Below, piece by piece: positions 1 to 8,145 of a DNA stretch of 64,000 nucleotides. The translations under genes and the position numbers were made by a program. Where the stretch lies: positions 1,488,001 through 1,552,000 of the forward strand of contig NZ_LR134352.1 in assembly GCF_900637185.1 (NCBI RefSeq), written 5' to 3'. Below the pieces are notes generated by a model, which saw only the letters and a program-made list of their open reading frames with translations, ran no database searches and was not told the origin of the DNA. Origin of the DNA: Nocardia asteroides. Lineage in GTDB: Bacteria > Actinomycetota > Actinomycetes > Mycobacteriales > Mycobacteriaceae. Position 1 is the first letter of the stretch. Each line of letters opens with the position of its first letter.

Positions 1-101
1 GTATCGCCGCTGCCGCGGAGGTCGATGTGCCGCCGGCTTCGGGGCCCGCGGGCGCCGAGGGCGAGCCGGTGGACGAGCACGGATCGTCGGTGGCGCGCTG
101 A
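1..101 (+). CDS. C-terminal end of an unidentified protein (partial)
   Basis: An open frame runs from the window edge to TGA at 99-101, giving about 33 residues. The visible tail is rich in Ala, Gly, Pro and acidic residues and ends HGSSVAR, so it looks like a disordered C-terminus with no recognisable domain. The stop overlaps the likely CTG start of the next gene, so the two are probably co-transcribed. The family cannot be told from this fragment. Confidence 0.6.
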   Translation, partial: IAAAAEVDVPPASGPAGAEGEPVDEHGSSVAR

Positions 102-145
102 ACGGTTCGGCGGATCCCTTCGGTACCGCGGAGCTGCGTGCCGGA

Positions 146-3061
146 GTGCTTGCCGCCTGGCGTGATTCGCCGACGCGGCTGCGCGAGGACAGTGCCACCG
201 AGGCGGATCTGGTGGCCGCGGGCTACCGGGATCGGGTGCTCACCGAGCTCGCGCAGAACGCGGCCGATGCCGCGGCCAAGGCGGGGGTGGCCGGTGAGCT
301 CGCGGTGCGGGTGCTCGACGGGCGCCTGCATGTCGCCAATACCGGTGCGCCGCTCGACGTTTCCGGCGTGCACGCGCTCACCGCGCTGCGCGCCTCCGGT
401 AAGTCCGCGGCCGATCAGGTGGGCCGGTTCGGTGTGGGTTTCACGGCGGTGCGGTCGGTCGGCGACGAGATCGAGGTCCGCTCCACGACCGGCTCGATCC
501 GCTTCTCTCGCGTCGCGACACTGAACGCGCTGCACGACAACGGCATCGAGATCCCGGACGATCTCGCGGCCATCGCCCCGCCGGTCCTGCGCCTGGCCTG
601 GCCGGTCCCGACGACCCCGGTCACCGGTTACGACACCGAGATCGTCGTGCACCTGCGCGACGAGATCGACTCCGCCGCCCTGCTCGACGCCCTGCGCGCC
701 GAAGCAGCCGATCTCCTCCTGGAACTGCCCGCCCTGCACCGGATTCGCGTCAACGGCGACGAATTCACCAGCACGGAGAAGGATTCCGGCCGGGACGGCT
801 TGACCGAACTGTCGATCACCGGCCCGGACGGAATCACACAGCGCTGGTGGCAGTACCGCACCACCCGCGCCCGCTGGCTGCTCCCACTACGCGCGGGCCG
901 CCCCGTCGCCACCGCCCCGGACGTGCTGCGCGCCCCCACCCGTTCCGACGAGGAACTGTCGCTGCCCGCCGTCCTGGTAGCCGACATCCCCATGCAGCCC
1001 GACCGCCGCCGCCTCCTCCCCGGCGCCCGCCTGACCGAATTGGCCACCGGCTACGCCGATTTCGCCCGCGCCCTCCCGCCTGCCGACCGCCTCGTGCTCG
1101 TCCCGACCCCCGGCTTCGCCCGCAGCGAGGCCGACGGTCTCCTGCGCGAAGCCGTCCTGGCGGACCTCCGCGCCAACGCCTGGCTCCCCGTCTGCTTCAC
1201 GACCGTCGAGGACGCGGCCGAGCTGCCCGCACTCCACTCGGTCGGCGACAGTCTCCGAACCACCGATCCCACAGCTGCTTTCACCCTGGCCGCGCCGCAG
1301 TCGACCGTGACTGCCGCCGAAGAAGCCCCGGCTGAGTTCGACTGGTCCACCACTGATGTTCCGGGATCAACCGGATCACAGGACGCGGACTCGATCACCC
1401 GACCCGCCCCGTGCGCGATCCCCACCCGCGCCCACGTCTTCCCCGATCTCACCCCCGAATTGGCGACCATGCTCGCCGACATCACCGGCCCCCTGGTGAT
1501 CCCGGAACTCTCCGACCGCGCCGCCCAGGAAAAGCTCTCGGTGCTGGACGTGCACCGCCTCGGTCCCGCCGCGCTCGCGGACCTGTCGAGCGGTCTCGAT
1601 CGCGAACCACACTGGTGGCAGCGGTTCTACGCCACCCTGGAACCGTTCGTCACCGACACCCTCACCGCCGAGGAACTCGGCGCGCTGGCGGTCCCGCTGG
1701 CCGACGGACGACTCGTCACCGGCCCGCGCACCGTCGTCCTGGACGACCAGCTCACCGTGGCCGTTCCGGTCCACTGGGCTCGCCTGGTCCACCCGGACGC
1801 CACCCATGCCCTGCTGGCCCGCCTCGGCGCCCGCAGCGCCACCGCCGAGGACCTGCTGTCCGACCCGGGCCTGCACGATCTGCTCGAGCACGACCCGGCC
1901 GACCCCGACACCGTCGAGGCGGTGCTGCGATTGGCCCCGTTCGCCACGGCGGAACTGCTCCCGGCCTGGCTCGGCCTGCTCGAACTCCCCGACGACACCG
2001 GCGAACTGCGCCCGGCCGACGAACTGCTGCTGCCCGGCGCCCCGCTCGCCGCCGTGCAGGTCGACGACTCGCCCTTCGGCACCGTCGACGACGTCGTGGT
2101 CGCCGAATACGGCGACCAGGCGCTGCGCGCGATCGGCGTCGGCTGGGACTTCGCCGTGGTCACCGATCCCGACCCGATCGGCCCGGACCACGACCTGGAC
2201 GACGAATCCGCCTGGTGGGACACCCTTCCCGAGGACCCGCGCGAGCTGGCCGCGGTCCGCGACCTCGATCTGGTCGACGAGAACCGCTGGCCCGCCGCCC
2301 TGCGCCGCCTGCTGGACGATCCGCGCACCCGAGCCCTGCTCGCCGACCGCGACGGCTACACGGCCTGGTGGCTGCACCGCCACGCCCAGCTCGACGGCAT
2401 CGCACTCGGCCGGTTCCGCCACCCCGCCGACGACGAGTTCGCCGGTCTGCTGCCCGTGTTCGCGGCCGACGGCTTCGCCGGCGCCGACCTGGACGCGCTG
2501 CGCCCGGTCCTGGTGCACCCGGACGTGATGTCGGCCGAACTGGCCGAGGAACTCCTCGACGCCCTCGCCGACCCGGCCAACACCCCGGCGCCGGAGGTGG
2601 TCGCGCGCACCCATGCCCGGCTGGCCGCCGCCGTCGCCGCGGGCGCGCTCGACCCGCGCGAACTCGACCTGCCGCCGCAGGTGCGGGCGCTCTCGGGCGC
2701 CGTCGTCGACGCGGGCAGCGTGATGGTCTTGGACGAGCCCGGTTTCGGCCTGGTCGTGCCCCCGGACCGGCTGGTGGCGGGCGACGACGTCAACGCCGAG
2801 GCGCTGGCGGCCCTGCTCGATCTGCCGCTGGTCTCCGAGGAGGTGAGTGCCGAGGTACTGGGCACCGGCCGCTGGACCACCTGGGCCGACGACCCGATGG
2901 GCGTGGTGCTGCGCAGGCTCTGGTCCCCGGTGGAGACCACGGGCGCGCTGGTCCTGCACGAGACCCTGGAGGTGCACCTGCGTGGCGCGCTCACGGGCAC
3001 CGTGCGGGTGCCCTGGTGGCGCACCGAGGACGCCGTGCACGTCCAGGTGCCGCGGGTCTGA
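146..3061 (+). CDS. Sacsin-like GHKL ATP-binding domain protein
   Basis: Large cytoplasmic protein (971 aa from GTG 146) with an N-terminal GHKL/HATPase_c_3 fold like sacsin and Hsp90. The N-box ELAQNAADAA lies at about 34-43, a nucleotide-pocket segment VANTGAPLD at about 63-71, and the glycine-rich lid GRFGVGFTAV at about 92-101. The remaining 850 residues are acidic, Leu/Ala rich and show no catalytic motif I recognise. Actinobacterial relatives are annotated 'sacsin N-terminal ATP-binding-like'; their role is unknown, with chaperone-like activity only inferred. The same frame continues upstream without a stop to CTG 98 and reads DPFGTAELR, which looks conserved, so the true start may be CTG 98 overlapping the preceding TGA. 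It ends 1 bp before the convergent TetR gene. Confidence 0.8.
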   Translation: MLAAWRDSPTRLREDSATEADLVAAGYRDRVLTELAQNAADAAAKAGVAGELAVRVLDGRLHVANTGAPLDVSGVHALTALRASGKSAADQVGRFGVGFTAVRSVGDEIEVRSTTGSIRFSRVATLNALHDNGIEIPDDLAAIAPPVLRLAWPVPTTPVTGYDTEIVVHLRDEIDSAALLDALRAEAADLLLELPALHRIRVNGDEFTSTEKDSGRDGLTELSITGPDGITQRWWQYRTTRARWLLPLRAGRPVATAPDVLRAPTRSDEELSLPAVLVADIPMQPDRRRLLPGARLTELATGYADFARALPPADRLVLVPTPGFARSEADGLLREAVLADLRANAWLPVCFTTVEDAAELPALHSVGDSLRTTDPTAAFTLAAPQSTVTAAEEAPAEFDWSTTDVPGSTGSQDADSITRPAPCAIPTRAHVFPDLTPELATMLADITGPLVIPELSDRAAQEKLSVLDVHRLGPAALADLSSGLDREPHWWQRFYATLEPFVTDTLTAEELGALAVPLADGRLVTGPRTVVLDDQLTVAVPVHWARLVHPDATHALLARLGARSATAEDLLSDPGLHDLLEHDPADPDTVEAVLRLAPFATAELLPAWLGLLELPDDTGELRPADELLLPGAPLAAVQVDDSPFGTVDDVVVAEYGDQALRAIGVGWDFAVVTDPDPIGPDHDLDDESAWWDTLPEDPRELAAVRDLDLVDENRWPAALRRLLDDPRTRALLADRDGYTAWWLHRHAQLDGIALGRFRHPADDEFAGLLPVFAADGFAGADLDALRPVLVHPDVMSAELAEELLDALADPANTPAPEVVARTHARLAAAVAAGALDPRELDLPPQVRALSGAVVDAGSVMVLDEPGFGLVVPPDRLVAGDDVNAEALAALLDLPLVSEEVSAEVLGTGRWTTWADDPMGVVLRRLWSPVETTGALVLHETLEVHLRGALTGTVRVPWWRTEDAVHVQVPRV

Positions 3062-3688
3062 CTACTCGGCGTGCGCCACGATCATCTCGGCCAGCAGGTC
3101 GAGCTGGGTCTGCACGGCCTCGCTGTCGTCGTCGACGAGCCAGCGCAGCACGATGCCGTCGATGACGTTGAGGATGAAGCGGCTCAGGTCGGTCACCGGG
3201 GTGTTCCAGGCGGTGCCGGTGGCCTCGCGGCAGTGGTCGATGATGTCGCGGACGGTGCCGTCGTTGAACGCGTACTGTTCGCGGGAGATCGCGATCTTGG
3301 CCGGTGTGGCCTCGCCCTCGCGCAGCGAATAGGTGGTGGTCTCGTAGGTGAGCAACTGTCGTTCCGGAGTGGCTTCGATGTTGCGCCACATCAGTTCGAG
3401 ACCGGAACGGACCAATTTCAGAAGCGCTTCTTTTCCGGTTCCGGCTTCGGTCCAGAGCGAATCATCGGCATCGACGGAATCGCGCAATTCCACGGACAAC
3501 GCTTTGACCAGCTCGGTCATCAGCGCGTCCTTGTTTTCGAAACAGTAATGCACCACACCGAGCGAGACACCGGCCGCTTGGGCGACATCGCGCGTGGTCA
3601 CGCCCGCGACGCCCTTTTTCTCGGCAAGACCGATCGCTGCCTCGATCAGGTGGGCTCGTCGTTCTTCGACGCTCAATCGGGAGGACAC
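3062..3688 (-). CDS. TetR/AcrR-family transcriptional regulator
   Basis: 208-aa one-component repressor starting at GTG 3688. The N-terminal helix-turn-helix lies at about 10-55, with core TTRDVAQAAGVSLGVVHYCF and the usual following KDAL segment. The C-terminal ligand/dimer domain resembles the BetI-type (TetR_C_6) class, with LRDSVDADD and a Trp-rich stretch. It is divergent from the ceramidase gene across 117 bp that carries staggered inverted repeats (3691-3709), so autoregulation and control of the ceramidase are likely but inferred. It ends immediately against the convergent sacsin-like gene. The ligand is unknown. Confidence 0.88.
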   Translation of the reverse strand: MSSRLSVEERRAHLIEAAIGLAEKKGVAGVTTRDVAQAAGVSLGVVHYCFENKDALMTELVKALSVELRDSVDADDSLWTEAGTGKEALLKLVRSGLELMWRNIEATPERQLLTYETTTYSLREGEATPAKIAISREQYAFNDGTVRDIIDHCREATGTAWNTPVTDLSRFILNVIDGIVLRWLVDDDSEAVQTQLDLLAEMIVAHAE

Positions 3689-3690
3689 GT

Positions 3691-3709
3691 GAGCGAGTTA
3701 AGCGCTCGC
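3691..3709. promoter_or_regulatory. Candidate TetR operator in the TetR/ceramidase intergenic region
   Basis: Two interleaved inverted repeats sit 3 bp upstream of the tetR start: GAGCG (3691-3695) with CGCTC (3703-3707), and GCGAG (3693-3697) with CTCGC (3705-3709), each with a 7-nt spacer. Their position just before the tetR start fits an autoregulatory operator. The symmetry is short, so the assignment is tentative. Confidence 0.4.
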
Positions 3710-3805
3710 GTGGCAAACAGTCAATTCGCCGGTCCGCGAGAAAATCCTGGACATGTGACCAGTTGATGTGGTTGTCTCCGAAACGGAAGTTGCGAAGGAG
3801 TTCCC

Positions 3806-5857
3806 ATGCCCCTGTCCCGCCGTACTGTGCTGACCGCTTCGGCGCTCGGTGTCGCCGCCGTGCCTGCCCTCTCGGCACTCGCCGACGCGGTCGCACCCGC
3901 CGCGCGCGCGAATACCGCGCCGGGCGAGTTCGAATTCGGGCTCGGCATCGCCGATCTCACCGGCCCGGCCGCGGAATGCGGGATGATGGGCTACTCCCAA
4001 CTCGACCAGGCGACCGCCGGAATTCATCTGCGCCCGCGTGCGCGCGCCTTCGTGATCGGCGCGGGCGGAAATCGCATCGCCTATGTCGCGGTGGAGAACG
4101 GCGCGGTGTTCGGTTCGGTGCACGGCGGGGTACTGCTGGCACTCGCGCGGCGATTCGGTGACCGGTACACCGAGCGAAATGTCGTGCTCACCTCGACCCA
4201 TACCCACGCCAGTTGTGGCGGCTCCGCACACGATTACGCCTACACCCTGGCGACCCTGGGATTTCAGCAGCAGGTCTACGACGCCGAGGTGAACGGCATC
4301 GTGGAGGCGATCGTCGCCGCCGACGCCGATTTCGGGCCCGGCGCCATCGCCCTCGGCCGCTCGACCCTGCACGACGCCAGCGTCAACCGCTCCCGGGTGG
4401 CCTTCGACCGCAACCCCGAGGCCGAGCGCGCCCTGTTCCCCGACGCCATCGACCCCGCGGTGACCACGCTGGTCTTCACCAGGGCTGGCCGCGAGGTGGG
4501 CGCGCTGACCTGGTTCGCCACCCACAACACCTCGATGACCAACGCGAACCGCCTGATCAGCTCCGACAACAAGGGCTACGCCAGCTACGCCGCCGAGCAC
4601 CTCGAGCACGGGGTCCGCCACCTGGACGGGCAGCCGTCCTATCTCGCCGCGTTCGCGCAGACCAACGCGGGCGACATGTCGCCCAACCTGAACCTGCGTC
4701 CCGGCGACGGGCCGACCACCGACGAATTCGAGAACACCCGCATCCTCGGCGAACGCCAGTACGCGGCCTCCAGAGCGGCTGCCGCGCAGGCGGTCTCGAT
4801 GACCGGCGCGGTCGACTCGCTGCTGTGCTACATCGACCTGGCTGCGGTGTCCGTCGACGGCCGCTTCACCCCCGACGGCGCGCCGCACCGCACTTCGCCC
4901 GCCGCGGCGGGTGTCTCGCTGATCGCGGGCAGCGTGGAGGACGGCCCCGGCCTGCCCGGCGGCCCGATTCCCGAGGGCGTGCGCAATCCGATGGTGGACT
5001 TCCTCGGCGGCATCGACCACCCGCACCCGGCCTGGCTGGCGGACGCGCAGGCGCCCAAGGCGATCGCGGTGCCGCTGGGCCTGCTGCCGCCGGTGCCGTG
5101 GGTGCCGAATGTGGTGCCGATCCAGCTGATCCGGATCGGTGGGCTGTATCTGGCCGCTGCGGGGGCGGAATTCACCATCGTCGCGGGTCTGCGGGTGCGC
5201 CGCGCGGTGGCCGCCGCGCTGGGTGTCGACGCGGAACAGGTGCTGCTCCAGGGTTACGCGAACTCCTACCACGAGTACGTCACCACCCCGGAGGAGTACG
5301 ACGTGCAGCAGTACGAGGGCGCGTCGACCCTGTTCGGGCGCTACACGCTGTGCGCGTACCAGCAGGAATTCACCAGGCTCGCTGCGGCTTTCGTGGCGGG
5401 CGCGGCGATCGGGCGCGGCCCGGCGCCGCGTGACGTGTCGGCGTTGCAGCCGAATCTGGCGGTCGCGCCGGGCCCGGACGCGACGCCGCGGGGGCGTGCC
5501 TTCGGTGACGTCCTGGTGCAGCCGCCCGCGCAGTGCGCCCGCGGTTCGCGCGTCGCCGTCGAATTCGTCTCGGCGCATCCGAAACACAATCCCCGGCGCG
5601 GTGACACCTTCCTGCTCGTGCAGCGCCGGACGAGCGCGGGCGAGTGGGTCCGGGTAGCCAACGAGGGGGAGTGGGACGTGCGGTTCCACTGGCGCAAGGA
5701 CGGCGACGGCATCTCGATCGCGCGCTTCACCTGGGACGTGCCCGCGGCGGCGACACCGGGCACGCACCGGTTCGTCCATTTCGCCGACGCGCTGGGTGCC
5801 GACGGCGCCCTGCGTCCGGTGAGCGGGACCAGCGCCGAGTTCGAGGTGACCGGCTAG
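3806..5857 (+). CDS. Exported neutral/alkaline ceramidase
   Basis: 683-aa enzyme of the neutral ceramidase family (EC 3.5.1.23), which hydrolyses N-acyl-sphingosines to fatty acid and sphingoid base. The N-terminus SRRTVLTASALG followed by an Ala-rich hydrophobic run to about residue 36 is a Tat-type signal peptide, so the enzyme acts outside the membrane. Family motifs are visible: STHTHASCGG (about 131-140, zinc histidines) and AQTNAGDMSPN (about 284-294), with the C-terminal Ig-like domain after about residue 530. Length matches bacterial ceramidases. The start is supported by AAGGAG 7 nt upstream. Its stop shares CTAG with the stop of the convergent DUF2530 gene. Substrates could be host sphingolipids (inference). 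Confidence 0.9.
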   Translation: MPLSRRTVLTASALGVAAVPALSALADAVAPAARANTAPGEFEFGLGIADLTGPAAECGMMGYSQLDQATAGIHLRPRARAFVIGAGGNRIAYVAVENGAVFGSVHGGVLLALARRFGDRYTERNVVLTSTHTHASCGGSAHDYAYTLATLGFQQQVYDAEVNGIVEAIVAADADFGPGAIALGRSTLHDASVNRSRVAFDRNPEAERALFPDAIDPAVTTLVFTRAGREVGALTWFATHNTSMTNANRLISSDNKGYASYAAEHLEHGVRHLDGQPSYLAAFAQTNAGDMSPNLNLRPGDGPTTDEFENTRILGERQYAASRAAAAQAVSMTGAVDSLLCYIDLAAVSVDGRFTPDGAPHRTSPAAAGVSLIAGSVEDGPGLPGGPIPEGVRNPMVDFLGGIDHPHPAWLADAQAPKAIAVPLGLLPPVPWVPNVVPIQLIRIGGLYLAAAGAEFTIVAGLRVRRAVAAALGVDAEQVLLQGYANSYHEYVTTPEEYDVQQYEGASTLFGRYTLCAYQQEFTRLAAAFVAGAAIGRGPAPRDVSALQPNLAVAPGPDATPRGRAFGDVLVQPPAQCARGSRVAVEFVSAHPKHNPRRGDTFLLVQRRTSAGEWVRVANEGEWDVRFHWRKDGDGISIARFTWDVPAAATPGTHRFVHFADALGADGALRPVSGTSAEFEVTG

Positions 5858-6114
5858 TCGGTCGACAGACCCACCTGGGCACCCTTGTCGCCGCGCCGGG
5901 CCGACCGGCGCTGCGCCAACCAGATCGAGACGCCGAGCACGCCGACCGCCAGGCCCATCAGGCACACCGGACGGGCCTCTGACCAGGCCGGATTCAGCCA
6001 GACCAGGGCCGTCGCGACCAGCCACGCGACGAAACCGGCCAGCACCACCGGCCGCGGATCGACCAGGCTGTGGGGCAGTTCGGGGATCGCGGAACTGACG
6101 CGGCCGTTATCCAT
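5854..6114 (-). CDS. DUF2530 small membrane protein
   Basis: 86-aa protein with two predicted membrane helices (about 21-41 and 47-66) and a basic, cytoplasmic-looking C-terminus (QRRSARRGDK). It matches the actinobacterial DUF2530 family, Rv0879c-like as I recall; function unknown. I start it at ATG 6114 rather than TTG 6120 because a -10 box (TACGAT on this strand, 6126-6121) lies 6 nt upstream, implying a leaderless mRNA. It is divergent from marR. The TAG stop overlaps the ceramidase TAG in the palindrome CTAG. Confidence 0.8.
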   Translation of the reverse strand: MDNGRVSSAIPELPHSLVDPRPVVLAGFVAWLVATALVWLNPAWSEARPVCLMGLAVGVLGVSIWLAQRRSARRGDKGAQVGLSTD

Positions 6115-6120
6115 ACCCAA

Positions 6121-6126
6121 ATCGTA
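6121..6126 (-). promoter_or_regulatory. -10 box for leaderless DUF2530 transcript
   Basis: On the minus strand the hexamer TACGAT (TANNNT) ends 6 nt before ATG 6114, placing transcription start at or within a base or two of the start codon. No Shine-Dalgarno sequence is present. No clear -35 box was identified. Confidence 0.5.
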
Positions 6127-6162
6127 GCGGGGTGAAACTCATCAGGGGGCGCGGCCGTACCG

Positions 6163-6168
6163 TAGAGT
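6163..6168 (+). promoter_or_regulatory. -10 box for leaderless marR transcript
   Basis: TAGAGT lies 8 nt upstream of GTG 6177. This decides the start over the upstream ATG 6132, which would put the promoter inside the coding region. Confidence 0.5.
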
Positions 6169-6176
6169 TCTGCACT

Positions 6177-6614
6177 GTGACAACGCCATCGGACGTCCGT
6201 GCCCTGGCCGGTGACCTCTCACTGGCCGTCGTACGGCTCACGCGACACCTGCGCGGCCGCCGTGCCGACGCGCAGATCTCGCTCACCCAGCTGTCGGCGC
6301 TGGCGACGTTGGCGCGTGATGGTGCGATGACGCCGGGCGCGCTGGCGGGCAGGGAGCGGGTGCAGCCGCCGTCGATGACGCGCGTCATCGCGTCGCTGTC
6401 GGACCTGGATCTGGTGCAGCGCCGTCCGCACCCGACCGACGGCAGGCAGATCATCGTCTCGCTCTCGCCCGCGGGTCGCGCGCTCATCGCGGACGAGACC
6501 CATGCCCGCGAGGCCTGGATGACCGAGCAGCTGGCCGGGCTGCGGCCCGAGCAGATCGAGATCCTGGATCAGGCCGTGGAGATCATGAACCAGATCGTCG
6601 CCGGCTCGGAGTGA
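6177..6614 (+). CDS. MarR-family transcriptional regulator (Rv0880-like)
   Basis: 145-aa winged-helix regulator. The recognition region reads SLTQLSALATLA, then GALAGRERVQPPSMTRVIASL and the wing PHPTDGRQIIVSLSPAG, the classic MarR DxR-type wing. It closely resembles M. tuberculosis Rv0880 in sequence and context (DUF2530 before, yccF/spoU after). GTG 6177 is preferred because a -10 box sits 8 nt upstream and Rv0880 has a similar N-terminus. The ligand and targets are unknown. It ends 1 bp before the convergent yccF gene. Confidence 0.88.
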   Translation: MTTPSDVRALAGDLSLAVVRLTRHLRGRRADAQISLTQLSALATLARDGAMTPGALAGRERVQPPSMTRVIASLSDLDLVQRRPHPTDGRQIIVSLSPAGRALIADETHAREAWMTEQLAGLRPEQIEILDQAVEIMNQIVAGSE

Positions 6615-7016
6615 TCAGGCCGGCCTGCGCGCGTCGTCGGAGTCGACCACCTCGTGGCCCAGCGGGAACAGGGCCAGCGGCACCAGCTTGAGGTTCGCCC
6701 ACGCGAACGGCAGGCCGATGATGGTGATCGCCAGCGCCAGACTGGTGGCGATGTGCCCGATCGCCAGCCACCAGCCCGCGAAGATGAACCAGATGATGTT
6801 GCCGATCAGCGAGCCCGCGCCCGCGCCCGGTTTGTCGACCACGGAGCGGCCGAACGGCCACAGCACGTAGCCGGCGTTGCGCAACGCGGCGATGCCGAAC
6901 GGAATGGTGATGATGAGAATGAAGCAGATCAGCGCCGCGAGCAGGTAGCCGAGTGCCATCCAGAAGCCACACAGCACCACCCACAGGATGTTCAAGATCA
7001 ACTGGACGATCTTCAT
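6615..7016 (-). CDS. yccF: YccF-family inner membrane protein
   Basis: 133-aa integral membrane protein with two tandem YccF (DUF307) repeats. Each has a hydrophobic helix pair and an aromatic/Pro-rich loop: LYLL-type first half with TIPFGIAALRNAGYVLWPFGR and second half with IIGLPFAWANLKLVPLALFPLG. About four membrane helices are expected. Function is unknown in the family. It is divergent from spoU with only 25 bp between start codons, so the two promoters must overlap or be leaderless (CATGAT on the minus strand lies 6 nt before ATG). Confidence 0.85.
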   Translation of the reverse strand: MKIVQLILNILWVVLCGFWMALGYLLAALICFILIITIPFGIAALRNAGYVLWPFGRSVVDKPGAGAGSLIGNIIWFIFAGWWLAIGHIATSLALAITIIGLPFAWANLKLVPLALFPLGHEVVDSDDARRPA

Positions 7017-7041
7017 CTATTCATCATGCCAGGATTGTCCG

Positions 7042-7845
7042 GTGGCCGAAGTGATCGACATCGACGACCCCGCCGACGCGCGGGTGGACGACTTCCGTGA
7101 CCTGTCCTCCGCCGACCGCAGACCGGACCTGCCGGGGCGCAAGGGCCTGGTCGTCGCCGAGGGCGTGGTGGTCGTGCAGCGGATGCTGAGCTCACGGTTC
7201 ACCCCGAGCGCCCTGCTCGGCGTCGAGAAGCGTTACGCCGCGCTGGCCGACGACCTGGCCGGCCGCGACATCCCGTACTACCGGGCCAGCGCCGAGGTGA
7301 TGGCGGAGGTGGTCGGTTTCCATCTGAATCGTGGGGTGCTGGCCGTGGCGCCGCGGCCCGCCGAGCTGAGTGTCGACGAGGTGCTCGACGGCGCGCGGAC
7401 GGTGGCGGTGCTCGAGGGCGTGAACGATCACGAGAATCTGGGGTCGATGTTCCGCAACGCGGCGGGCCTGGGCGCCGACGCGGTGCTGTTCGGTGACCGA
7501 TGCGCCGACCCGCTGTACCGGCGCGCGGTCCGGGTGTCGATGGGGCATGTGCTGCGGGTGCCGTTCGCGCAGCTGCCGCAGTGGCCCGGCGGGCTCGACC
7601 TGTTGCGGGCGCGCGGTTTCCAGATCATCGCGCTGACCCCGAATCCGGCGGCGGTGAACCTGGCGACGGCGATGACCGGCGACCGGGTGGCGCTGCTGCT
7701 GGGCGCGGAGGGCCCCGGCCTGACCGAGGAGGCGATGCGGGCCACCGATGTGCGCGCGCGGATTCCGATGTCGCCGGGCACCGATTCGCTGAATGTGGCC
7801 ACGGCGGCGGCCATGGCGTTCTACGAGCGGGTGCGGACATCGTGA
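7042..7845 (+). CDS. SpoU/TrmH-family RNA 2'-O-methyltransferase (Rv0881-like)
   Basis: 267-aa SPOUT methyltransferase that should transfer a methyl group from SAM to a ribose 2'-OH in rRNA or tRNA. All three family motifs are present: motif 1 NLGSMFRNAAGLGADAV (Asn and Arg catalytic), motif 2 LLLGAEGPGL, and motif 3 IPMSPGTDSLNVATAAA in the trefoil knot. The N-terminal substrate-binding domain (about 1-105) contains GRKGLVVAEG. GTG 7042 is chosen because upstream residues in the open frame are atypical and CAGGAT sits 6 nt before it. The stop overlaps the GTG of the DUF2537 gene. Exact RNA target unknown. Confidence 0.9.
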   Translation: MAEVIDIDDPADARVDDFRDLSSADRRPDLPGRKGLVVAEGVVVVQRMLSSRFTPSALLGVEKRYAALADDLAGRDIPYYRASAEVMAEVVGFHLNRGVLAVAPRPAELSVDEVLDGARTVAVLEGVNDHENLGSMFRNAAGLGADAVLFGDRCADPLYRRAVRVSMGHVLRVPFAQLPQWPGGLDLLRARGFQIIALTPNPAAVNLATAMTGDRVALLLGAEGPGLTEEAMRATDVRARIPMSPGTDSLNVATAAAMAFYERVRTS

Positions 7846-8144
7846 AGCAGGAACCGGACGGACCCTATCGCGCCCAGCCGGATTCGGTGCCGTGGGCGGC
7901 GGGCTGCACCGTGATCGTGCTGGTCGCGGCGCTCGGCGCGGTGGGGGTCTACGCGTTCGGGGCCGCGCTGGCGACGGTGCATCCGCTGCTGGCGCTGGTG
8001 GTGAACGTGGTCGCCGCGGGCGGGGTGGCGCCGACCGCGTGGCGCTGGCGGTTCACGCCCGTGGTGCGCTGGGTGCTGGCGGGCGCGGCGCTGGGTGTCG
8101 TGGCAGGCTGGCTCGCCGTGCTCGTCGAGGTGCTGACCGGCTAG
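7842..8144 (+). CDS. DUF2537 membrane protein (Rv0882-like)
   Basis: 100-aa protein translationally coupled to spoU: its GTG (7842-7844) overlaps the spoU TGA in GTGA. A polar N-terminus is followed by three hydrophobic segments (about 18-38, 43-62, 74-96) with a WRWRF motif between the second and third. It fits the mycobacterial Rv0882/DUF2537 family in size and position. No enzymatic motif; role unknown. Confidence 0.8.
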   Translation: MKQEPDGPYRAQPDSVPWAAGCTVIVLVAALGAVGVYAFGAALATVHPLLALVVNVVAAGGVAPTAWRWRFTPVVRWVLAGAALGVVAGWLAVLVEVLTG

Positions 8145-8145
8145 C

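Noticed and set aside
1376..3040. Long minus-strand open frame (554 codons) antisense to the sacsin-like gene
   Set aside because: It mirrors a GC-rich coding region; its product is Arg/Gly/Val rich with no family pattern, while the plus strand has clear GHKL motifs.
3698..6025. Minus-strand open frame of 775 codons across the ceramidase
   Set aside because: Shadow frame; the plus strand encodes an intact ceramidase with motifs.
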